10,280 nt of DNA. Source: Phycisphaerae bacterium (GTDB lineage: Bacteria > Planctomycetota > Phycisphaerae > UBA1845 > Fen-1342). Both the position numbers and the translations under genes were made by a program. Shown piece by piece: positions 1 to 6,139 of the stretch. Below the pieces are notes generated by a model. The model was not told the origin of the DNA. It made no database searches and saw only the letters and a program-made list of their open reading frames with translations. Location of the stretch: contig JAFGRR010000360.1 in the NCBI GenBank assembly GCA_016935035.1, forward strand, positions 1 to 10,280. Direction: 5' to 3'. Each line of letters begins with the position of its first letter. The first letter of the stretch is position 1.

Positions 1-1
1 C

Positions 2-1156
2 AATCTGGCCGAGGAAGGCGTGTGCATTCCGCTGATGCCACTGGTTGTGCGGCAAGGCCAGTCGGCGGCGGCGACGCTGCGGATTCAGGACGACGCGCTG
101 CGCGAACTGCTCACGCGAGCACCGTATCCGTCACGCGCGGTCGAGCAGAACCTGGCCGACATCCGCGGACAGGTCGCGGCTAATCAGTGCGGCGTGCGGT
201 TGCTGAGCGAGCTCGTCTCCCGGCGCGGCCTGGCGCACGTGCGGGCCTACATGGGCCACATTCAGCGGGCTGCTGAAACCAAGATGCGCCGCGCCATCGC
301 CCGACTGCCCGATGGCAGGCACGATTTCACCGATCACCTCGACGACGGCACGCCGCTCGTCGTCAGTGTCACGGTGGCAGGCGAAGAGGCCACGCTCGAC
401 TTCACCGGCACGGGCCCGGTGCGGCCGGGCAATTTGAACGCGACACCGGCGATCGTCGCCAGTGCGGTGCTGTACTGCTTCCGCTGCCTGATCGACGAGG
501 AAATTCCGCTGAACGCCGGCGTGTTGGTGCCGCTGCGGATCATCCTGCCCGAGTGCCTGCTGAATCCGCCGCTACGTGAAGATCGGTTGCAATGTGCTGC
601 GGTCGCGGGCGGCAATGTCGAGACCTCACAGCGCATCGTCGACTGCATCTTCGGCGCGCTGGGTGTGGTTGCCGCCAGCCAGGGCACGATGAACAATTTC
701 ACGTTCGGCAACGAGCGTTTCGGCTACTACGAGACGATCGCGGGTGGTGCCGGGGCTGGGCCCAGCTTCGACGGCTGCGATGCGGTGCACACGCATATGA
801 CCAACACGCGGCTGACCGATCCGGAGGTGCTCGAACACCGTTATCCGGTGCGTTTGCGGCGGTTCGCGATTCGCAGGGGTTCCGGCGGTAATGGGTGTCA
901 TCACGGCGGTGACGGCGTGGTTCGCGAGTTCGAGTTTCTCGAAGCGCTCGATATCGCGCTGGTGACGCAACGCCGAGAGTATGCTCCATATGGCGCGGCT
1001 GGCGGTCAGCCCGGCCGGCCCGGGTGCAACACGCTCATCCGACGTGACGGCACGCGCGAATCGCTCGGCCCCGTCGCGCAGATACATGCCGACGCCGGCG
1101 ATGCATTGGTCATAGAAACGCCCGGCGGCGGCGGCTTCGGAACACCACCAGTGTAG
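2..1156 (+). CDS. hyuB: Hydantoinase B / oxoprolinase family protein (HyuB), 5'-truncated by the window edge
   Basis: This is the C-terminal 384 residues of a HyuB-type subunit. Family members hydrolyse hydantoins, N-carbamoyl compounds or 5-oxoproline in ATP-dependent reactions, usually with a HyuA partner; the substrate cannot be read here. The frame is open to the first base and the sequence before the first possible start (GTG at 20) already fits the family (EEGVCIPLMPLV), so the true start lies upstream and roughly 130-200 residues are missing. Family hallmarks seen in order are GGNVETSQRIVD (about 610-645), HTHMTNTRLTDPEVLE (about 787-834), RRGSGGNGCHHGGDGVVRE (about 872-930) and the C-terminal glycine-rich GGGGFGTP just before the TAG stop. 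Two histidines stand where many homologues have Trp-Arg before GGDG, probably neutral variation. HyuA is expected upstream, outside the window. The peptidase gene follows after about 20 bases, suggesting co-transcription without an obvious shared function. Confidence 0.93.
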   Translation, partial: NLAEEGVCIPLMPLVVRQGQSAAATLRIQDDALRELLTRAPYPSRAVEQNLADIRGQVAANQCGVRLLSELVSRRGLAHVRAYMGHIQRAAETKMRRAIARLPDGRHDFTDHLDDGTPLVVSVTVAGEEATLDFTGTGPVRPGNLNATPAIVASAVLYCFRCLIDEEIPLNAGVLVPLRIILPECLLNPPLREDRLQCAAVAGGNVETSQRIVDCIFGALGVVAASQGTMNNFTFGNERFGYYETIAGGAGAGPSFDGCDAVHTHMTNTRLTDPEVLEHRYPVRLRRFAIRRGSGGNGCHHGGDGVVREFEFLEALDIALVTQRREYAPYGAAGGQPGRPGCNTLIRRDGTRESLGPVAQIHADAGDALVIETPGGGGFGTPPV

Positions 1157-1165
1157 CGTCAGGAT

Positions 1166-1169
1166 GGAG
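1166..1169 (+). promoter_or_regulatory. Ribosome binding site deciding the MtfA-like start
   Basis: GGAG lies 6 bases before the ATG at 1176. The in-frame ATG at 1164 has only AGG directly abutting it, with no proper spacing. The site therefore favours 1176, and the protein then begins MFGFKRRRR, a beginning I recall as common in this family. Confidence 0.55.
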
Positions 1170-1175
1170 CACAGG

Positions 1176-1958
1176 ATGTTCGGCTTCAAACGCAGACGAC
1201 GCGAACGCCTTCGTCGGCAGCCATTGCCGGACATGTGGCTTAAAATCCTGCAACGCAACGTCGGTCACTATCGCGCGCTCAGCGAGGCCGAACGGGCGGA
1301 ACTGTGCGGGCACATCCAGGTCTTCATGCATGAGAAGTGTTTCGAAGGCTGCGGCGGGCTGACGCTCACGGACGAGATTCGCGTGACGATCGCGGCGTTG
1401 GGTTGCCTGCTGTTGCTCGGACGCGAGAGCGACTACTACCGCAAGCTGCGCAGCATTTTGGTCTATCCGCACCGCTATCTGGTCGAGACGACGCAACGCT
1501 TGCCGGGTGGGCTGGTCGTCGAGAGCGATGACATCCGGCTGGGTGAATCGTGGCAGCAGGGCATCGTGGTGCTGTCGTGGGAGGACGTGCAGCGCGACAC
1601 CGCCAACATCACCGACGGACGCAACGTCGCCCTGCACGAGTTCGCCCATCAGCTCGATAGCGAGACCGGCGCGACCGAGGGGGCCCCGCTGTTGCCCGAA
1701 GGCTCGATGTACGCCGAGTGGGGACGCGTGTTTCAGGCTGAATACACGCGGCTGATCGATGATCTCGAACACCGTCGGCCGACGCTGCTTTCGCCTTACG
1801 GTGCCAAGAGCCCGGCGGAGTTCTTCGCGGTTGTGACCGAGACCTTCTTTGAGCAGCCGCGCGAACTGCGTGATCGGCACGCGCACCTCTATGACCAGAT
1901 GCGGCTCTACTACCAGCAAGACCCCGCCGCTCGTTTGGAGCGGCTGACGTTCGACTGA
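1176..1958 (+). CDS. mtfA: MtfA-like M90 family zinc-dependent peptidase
   Basis: Predicted cytoplasmic zinc metallopeptidase of family M90, 260 residues, close to the roughly 265 of E. coli MtfA. Numbered from the ATG at 1176, the zinc and catalytic motif HEFAH is at 154-158. The third ligand is expected to be Glu215 in SPAEFFAV, with Tyr208 (SPYGAK) matching the active-site tyrosine region of MtfA. The stretch SWQQGIVVLSW (about 125-135) also matches E. coli MtfA (SWQQGPIVLNW), as does YYQQDPAARL near the C-terminus. The basic N-terminus (KRRRRERLRR) is not a signal peptide. In E. coli MtfA binds the glucose repressor Mlc and relieves PTS repression; no Mlc or PTS gene is visible here, so that role should not be assumed. 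An alternative start is the ATG at 1164. The gene follows hyuB closely and ends in a convergent gap. Confidence 0.92.
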   Translation: MFGFKRRRRERLRRQPLPDMWLKILQRNVGHYRALSEAERAELCGHIQVFMHEKCFEGCGGLTLTDEIRVTIAALGCLLLLGRESDYYRKLRSILVYPHRYLVETTQRLPGGLVVESDDIRLGESWQQGIVVLSWEDVQRDTANITDGRNVALHEFAHQLDSETGATEGAPLLPEGSMYAEWGRVFQAEYTRLIDDLEHRRPTLLSPYGAKSPAEFFAVVTETFFEQPRELRDRHAHLYDQMRLYYQQDPAARLERLTFD

Positions 1959-1998
1959 CGGTGTTCGCCGTGTCCTCAGGTGCCATCGTGACCGGATG

Positions 1999-2082
1999 GC
2001 ATGGGCAGGCCCACCGGAGGTGGATCTGCCCGTGCATGGGGTGTTGCGGCACGGGCAGGCCTGGGGCCTGTCCATGGCACCC
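1999..2082. repeat. Compound palindromic element in convergent gap (possible two-way terminator)
   Basis: Two adjacent hairpins fill most of the 134-base gap between convergent genes. The first pairs 1999-2008 with 2026-2035 (10 bp, one G-T wobble) and encloses a nested 5-bp stem, CCACC 2011-2015 with GGTGG 2019-2023. The second pairs 2053-2061 with 2065-2073 (9 bp, one wobble, loop TGG) and has an outer GGGTG/CACCC clamp at 2039-2043 and 2078-2082. The left arm of both hairpins is the same 13-mer, GCAYGGGCAGGCC, at 1999-2011 and 2049-2061, exactly 50 bases apart with one mismatch. There is no T-run on either strand, so an intrinsic terminator of the classic kind is not shown. A dispersed palindromic repeat or a Rho-type or structure-based 3' end are alternatives. 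Confidence 0.6.
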
Positions 2083-2092
2083 GGCATGGTTG

Positions 2093-3958
2093 TTACTTGT
2101 GCAGCAGCAGGGTGCGTCCGGGATCGGTGCGCATCGCGTTTATGGCTGAGCGTAGCGCCGGCCAATCCGCCGGTGATACGTCGCGGCTGCTGACGCTGAT
2201 GCGGCGGATGAGTTTGATCTGCTGGTCGTCTAGCGTGACGTCTTGACGCATGCTGCCCCACGGGCCACTGGTTGGCTCGATCGCGCGCGGGCGCGCATCG
2301 ACCGTCCAACCCTCCGGCCACTCGATGTACAGCTCGACGTCCTCCACAAACGCTCCGGCCAAACGCACGGTACCGTGACGCTCGGCGTCCTCCAGCGGCA
2401 TGGCGATGCCCAGCGTATGGGGCCCGTCGGCGGACAGCATCAGGCTGTAGGCCAGACCGATCTTGTCGAGCTCCGCGCTCGACGCGATCTTCACATCCGC
2501 CGCAAACTCGTGCTCGTCCAAGCGTGTGACGGAGCATTCGTTCACGTCCACATCCGGCAACACGCGCCGGACGATGTCGCGGGCACGGCGCTTCTGGTTG
2601 TCGTACGTCCGCAGCTCTTCCGGTATGACGAACAGGCCGCTGACGCTTAGCGACACTTCGCCTGACAGCTTGGCGGAATCGTCGAGCGTCACCTTGCCGC
2701 TGATTCGGCATGCGCTGTCGCCGGCGTCAGCCCACTCCGGCAGTGGCGTCCGCTGGAGTTCGTCGCCGGTGAGGCTGAGCGGCGTGTCGCCGGCGTAACT
2801 CGGATCGTGCGTAATGCAACCATGGCGACCGTTCCAGACTTGCGTCTCGCCATCGGCGTCAAGCAACAGCACGCGGGCGGCGATGAAAGCCTCCTGCGGC
2901 GCCGTGTTGATCGGCGCGCCCTCGGCCACCAGTGCGCCGATGCGCACCGTGACGCCGGCCGCCCGCGCCAAGGCAAGAAAGGCGGCGTCTGCCTCGGGCG
3001 GCGTGCCGTAGTTGCTGTCGAGCACCGCCGGCGCCGGACGCACGCTCGCCGGCCACCAGCGAGCGTCGAGTTCCACGAAGTTGAATGAAGCCGCCAGTTT
3101 TTTCTGAATCGCGCGCAGCTTGTCCGCCGGCGTGGAGCAGTCTTTAGTCCACTCGTCGGCCAGCCGTGTGACGATCTCGCCAGCGACGGCAGCGCCGTTC
3201 AGCTCGTCGCGAGTCCCGCGCAGCCAGAAGACCGCGCCGCCGGTGGTCGAAAACGCGAAACGTCCATGTCGCAGGTGACTCGGCAAGCCATGTGGTTCAT
3301 CGGGCACGGCGGGCAGATCCTTGAAGCACCACGCGTGGCGCAGCAGCGTTTCGTCGTCGCTCGCTTCCCCGGCTAGAGTCTGGCGGTCGAATCCGCCATC
3401 GGGAGCGACGTTGCCGGGCTCAACGACAAAACGTGGCTTGACGTACTCGTGCGTACTGAAACCAATGCGACGTTCGCGCACGGGATACTGGTGCCCGAGC
3501 GGCACAGCCGCGGCCAGGTATGCGCGGTTGGCCGTTCCAGTGATCTTGTACTCCAGTTCCACCACGCATCCGGGCTCGATCCCGCTCATCACGATCAGGT
3601 GTTGCCGAATGCTCGCAAACGCCGGCCAGCCCGCGCACGTATCCGGAGCAACCTCGACATGTGAATACGCCGGCGGTTGGCGATACGTGCCATCGGCTCG
3701 CCGCACACGCGCCGCGATCAGCTCGAGCTTGTCCGTGTCGGCGTTGTACGTGATGCGCGGATCGGCGAATTCGCCATAAGCCCGCTCATTGTTCAGCCGC
3801 ACGTGCTGCTTGAAGTAGTATTCCGTGAAACCGTCGGGCGTCAGCGTCCAGTGTTCATCCCAGACCTCGATGACGGCATCGGGCTCGCCGGCGACAGCCA
3901 GCACCGGCCCCAGCAGCACAACCGCCCAACAAAACATCTTCACGCATGAACTAGTCAT
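2093..3958 (-). CDS. Exported DUF3857 / transglutaminase-fold protein with degenerate active site
   Basis: A 621-residue protein starting at ATG 3958, supported by GGAGG six bases upstream. The N-terminus has a hydrophobic signal segment (about residues 9-22) with a likely cleavage after AVA (residue 23), so it is probably periplasmic or surface-located. A DUF3857 domain covers about 35-200 (YNADTDKLELIAARVRRADG matches the upstream partner's LELIAVRVYRGDG). A transglutaminase-like core lies at about 260-385. Ungapped comparison with the partner's GVCKDKAG segment gives GTPPEADA, so the catalytic Cys is Pro320. The FNH motif reads FIA (His to Ala360), and the LDPTW motif reads WNGRH (Asp to about Asn376). 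The fold is probably kept while catalysis is lost. The C-terminal third (about 420-600) is predicted beta-rich and otherwise unassigned. The gene overlaps the upstream partner by 8 bases, which implies translational coupling. Confidence 0.87.
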   Translation of the reverse strand: MTSSCVKMFCWAVVLLGPVLAVAGEPDAVIEVWDEHWTLTPDGFTEYYFKQHVRLNNERAYGEFADPRITYNADTDKLELIAARVRRADGTYRQPPAYSHVEVAPDTCAGWPAFASIRQHLIVMSGIEPGCVVELEYKITGTANRAYLAAAVPLGHQYPVRERRIGFSTHEYVKPRFVVEPGNVAPDGGFDRQTLAGEASDDETLLRHAWCFKDLPAVPDEPHGLPSHLRHGRFAFSTTGGAVFWLRGTRDELNGAAVAGEIVTRLADEWTKDCSTPADKLRAIQKKLAASFNFVELDARWWPASVRPAPAVLDSNYGTPPEADAAFLALARAAGVTVRIGALVAEGAPINTAPQEAFIAARVLLLDADGETQVWNGRHGCITHDPSYAGDTPLSLTGDELQRTPLPEWADAGDSACRISGKVTLDDSAKLSGEVSLSVSGLFVIPEELRTYDNQKRRARDIVRRVLPDVDVNECSVTRLDEHEFAADVKIASSAELDKIGLAYSLMLSADGPHTLGIAMPLEDAERHGTVRLAGAFVEDVELYIEWPEGWTVDARPRAIEPTSGPWGSMRQDVTLDDQQIKLIRRISVSSRDVSPADWPALRSAINAMRTDPGRTLLLHK

Positions 3959-5942
3959 TCCGGCCCTCCAGATCGCACGTCACTACGTAGCCGGTCAGCT
4001 CCTCGAACTGCTCGATGACTTCCTTGAAGTTGGAGTATTCATCGGGCGGTATCAGCCAGTGTTTGATACGCATCTCGCACGTGTAGTGAAGCGTGTTGGG
4101 GGTGGTCTTCTCGATCGAAAACTCCAGTGCTGCTGACGGGCCGTCCAACTCGACCGCTTCCGGCAGGTCCGCTACAGTCCAACCCTCGGGCAGCCTCACA
4201 GTCTCGTCGATTTTCGCCATCCGCGTCGCGAGTAGCCGCAGGCCGTACTTGCGTTCGTCCGCATCGGTATCGCCGAAGAGATCGCTGATCACGCGGTCGC
4301 CGAAGAGTGTCTGCATCATTGGGAGCTTCAGGTAGCGGCGGGGGCCATCACCCAGCGCGAACGCGTCGGACTCATAGTCGCCGGCGATTGTCACGGGGCG
4401 TGAGAAATCGAGCGGGTCGGTATAGCTGGTGACCGTCAGACGCGCGTCAGGGGCGAGACGCTGGGCCGTCTTGTCAAACGCCGCCCGGCATTCCTCGGGT
4501 AGCGTCATGCTGAGCATGCGGCGCAGGCGGCCGTCGGGGGCGCCGTTGCTCTCAAGCTGAAGCTCGCCGCGGACGCCGCCGTCGGCCGTGTAGGTTGACT
4601 GGGCCTGCCACGCGGCCATGTTCTCTTCGGGCGTGAAATAGGGCGATTGCGAAAGCTCGTGGCCCTCGGGGATGCCGAAGACGACGTGCTGCAACGGCTC
4701 CAGTGTTGACCAGTTGTCGCGACTCTTCGGCATCCAGGTCGGATCGAGCAGAATCAAATCGCCGGTATCGCGGTCGCGGATGCACGTGACGGCGTGGTTA
4801 AACTGGTCAGCCGGCACGCGATCAACGCGTTGGCGCGCCATCGTCATGACCAGAAACGAATCGAAGCCGGCGACGCGCAGCATGCCGACCAGCATGCCCG
4901 CCTTATCCTTGCACACGCCGCAGCGATCGTGAAACGTCTCGACCACGTCGTGGTTGGTGTAGCCCTCACACATGCCGCGGCTGGTGCCTGCGTAACGGAT
5001 GTTCTCGGCAACCCAGTGGTTCAGTGCGGTGTACTTCTCCTCATCGGTCTGGCAGTCCTTGATGACTTCGGCGACCTTGGCGCGAATTGCGTCGTCGGCC
5101 TCAAAGCTCGGCTCGCTGACCTCATGCAGCCAACGCGACTTATCCTCCCACGTCGGCAGCGTCGCCAACAGCAGCTTGGGCGCGACGTTGGCGGCGGGCT
5201 CCATGTGCGGCTCGGTCTTCAATGGCTCGATGTCGTCCTTCTCGAACGAGTAGACGATCTCATCACCCTCGAACAGCACCGCCACACGCAGCTCGCCGTT
5301 GTAGACCTCGTATTGCAGCGGTTTGTCCTTCGGACAACGCACCGTGTAGCGCTGCTCGATCACCGGCACGCCAGACCAGAAGTCCACCTCGTCGTGCCAG
5401 TGCCCGGGCACCGGCGGCTTGAGGACCTCGCCCAGCGCATTGACCTCGCCATCACCGTCGTCGGCCAGGTACGCGACGTTGAAGCCGGTCATTTCGGTGA
5501 TGGTCTCGACCGCGCCACCGACGGCCAGACGCGGCACCTGCACGAGGTATTGTTGCGTGCCCCAGTAGATACCGTGAGCCGGTTGCGGCTGTTGCACGCG
5601 GCCGGCGATGGGCAGCTCCTCGACCGTGCCGTCGCCGCGATAGACGCGCACGGCGATCAGCTCAAGCCGGTTGGTATGCGGATCGAAAGGAAACCGCTGC
5701 ACGGCCTCACAGCGAATGCCGCCGTCGCGCAGCACCTTGACGACGCGGTGATGCCGCGCCGTGCCGATGCCGTTGGGCCGCACCGTCACGTCGGTGTGGT
5801 CGAAGACGACGACGGTGTCGGCGTCCCAACGCTCGGCGTCGCCCGCCGCGTCGATGCGGGCGCGGACGTCATCATCCGCCCGTGCGCCCAGCGGCGTCAG
5901 CAGCACGATTAACAGCAACCAGCCGACTTGCCAGCGGTTCAT
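3951..5942 (-). CDS. Exported DUF3857 domain-containing transglutaminase-like protein, intact catalytic triad
   Basis: A 663-residue protein from the ATG at 5942, chosen because GGGAG lies 8 bases upstream and a signal peptide follows at once: MNRW, then a Leu-rich core, then cleavage after GARA at about residue 22. The open frame continues upstream to an ATG at 6038, but that extension is encoded by a palindromic repeat and is not protein-like. DUF3857 covers about residues 40-210 and the transglutaminase core about 290-405. The core has the full triad: Cys344 in CGVCKDKAG, His383 in FNHAV and Asp400 in LLDPTW. Such proteins are papain-fold enzymes acting as peptidases, amidases or cross-linkers, and the substrate is unknown. 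The C-terminal part (about 440-660) is a beta-rich region shared in outline with the downstream homologue. The stop TAG overlaps the next gene's ATG, so the two form one transcription unit. Confidence 0.9.
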   Translation of the reverse strand: MNRWQVGWLLLIVLLTPLGARADDDVRARIDAAGDAERWDADTVVVFDHTDVTVRPNGIGTARHHRVVKVLRDGGIRCEAVQRFPFDPHTNRLELIAVRVYRGDGTVEELPIAGRVQQPQPAHGIYWGTQQYLVQVPRLAVGGAVETITEMTGFNVAYLADDGDGEVNALGEVLKPPVPGHWHDEVDFWSGVPVIEQRYTVRCPKDKPLQYEVYNGELRVAVLFEGDEIVYSFEKDDIEPLKTEPHMEPAANVAPKLLLATLPTWEDKSRWLHEVSEPSFEADDAIRAKVAEVIKDCQTDEEKYTALNHWVAENIRYAGTSRGMCEGYTNHDVVETFHDRCGVCKDKAGMLVGMLRVAGFDSFLVMTMARQRVDRVPADQFNHAVTCIRDRDTGDLILLDPTWMPKSRDNWSTLEPLQHVVFGIPEGHELSQSPYFTPEENMAAWQAQSTYTADGGVRGELQLESNGAPDGRLRRMLSMTLPEECRAAFDKTAQRLAPDARLTVTSYTDPLDFSRPVTIAGDYESDAFALGDGPRRYLKLPMMQTLFGDRVISDLFGDTDADERKYGLRLLATRMAKIDETVRLPEGWTVADLPEAVELDGPSAALEFSIEKTTPNTLHYTCEMRIKHWLIPPDEYSNFKEVIEQFEELTGYVVTCDLEGRND
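3965..3969 (-). promoter_or_regulatory. Ribosome binding site inside the upstream gene
   Basis: GGAGG on the minus strand, 6 bases before the ATG at 3958, lies within the last codons of the intact transglutaminase gene. It fixes the start of the degenerate partner and supports coupled translation across the 8-base overlap. Confidence 0.7.
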
Positions 5943-5950
5943 GCAGCAAT

Positions 5951-5955
5951 CTCCC
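5951..5955 (-). promoter_or_regulatory. Ribosome binding site deciding the transglutaminase start
   Basis: GGGAG on the minus strand is 8 bases before the ATG at 5942. Together with the signal peptide that follows, it rules in favour of this start over the upstream in-frame ATGs at 5957, 5999 and 6038. Confidence 0.65.
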
Positions 5956-5971
5956 ATCCGCCCCAGTTGGC

Positions 5972-5992
5972 GGCGTCCCGTATACGGACGCC
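5972..5992 (-). promoter_or_regulatory. Leader hairpin upstream of the transglutaminase gene
   Basis: A perfect 7-bp inverted repeat, GGCGTCC (5972-5978) and GGACGCC (5986-5992), with loop CGTATAC. It sits about 30 bases before the start codon in the presumed 5' leader. It could tune translation or simply be part of the cluster of palindromes in this gap; no ligand-binding fold is recognisable. Confidence 0.4.
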
Positions 5993-5999
5993 CGAACAT

Positions 6000-6097
6000 G
6001 TAGCGGCCGACGTCTCGTCGGCCGTCTTCGCTGTTCACCCCGTGTCGTTCACATGGCCGCGTCTAGCATGAACGGCCGACGAGAAGTCGGCCGCTAC
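6000..6097. repeat. Facing pair of 26-base palindromic repeats
   Basis: Copy A (6000-6025) and the reverse complement of copy B (6072-6097) match at 25 of 26 bases. Each copy is itself a palindrome. Copy A forms a perfect 9-bp stem, CGGCCGACG (6004-6012) with CGTCGGCCG (6016-6024), loop TCT. Copy B forms an 8-bp stem (6073-6080 with 6086-6093), loop GAGAA. The 46 bases between the copies are not visibly repetitive. The pair lies between two minus-strand genes, about 40 bases downstream of the acyl-CoA synthetase stop. From memory, GCGGCCGAC-type palindromes of this kind recur between genes in some Planctomycetota genomes; I could not check this. Possible roles are a REP-like element, mRNA 3'-end protection, or partial termination between the two genes. 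Confidence 0.8.
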
Positions 6098-6139
6098 GTT
6101 GCAGTCCGCAATCGTTCATCGCCTGCCACGTTGGGGTGG

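Noticed and set aside
1999..2082. Classical Rho-independent terminator
   Set aside because: The stems are strong, but neither strand has a run of T after the stem, so only a palindromic element with possible terminator function is claimed.
1110..2711. Long open frame of 533 codons on the minus strand
   Set aside because: It lies antisense to the 3' end of hyuB and all of the peptidase gene, then runs out of frame on the same strand through the 3' part of the degenerate transglutaminase gene. Its translation is Arg/Ala/His-rich without any recognisable domain, typical of shadow frames in GC-rich DNA.
4794..5912. Open frame of 372 codons on the plus strand
   Set aside because: Antisense to the intact transglutaminase gene, whose triad and signal peptide are clear. 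The shadow translation is Leu/Arg/Asp/His/Val-biased with no motif and no ribosome binding site.
6000..6097. CRISPR repeats or transposon terminal inverted repeats
   Set aside because: There are only two copies, in opposite orientation, with a 46-base interval. There is no array, no transposase gene and no visible target-site duplication.
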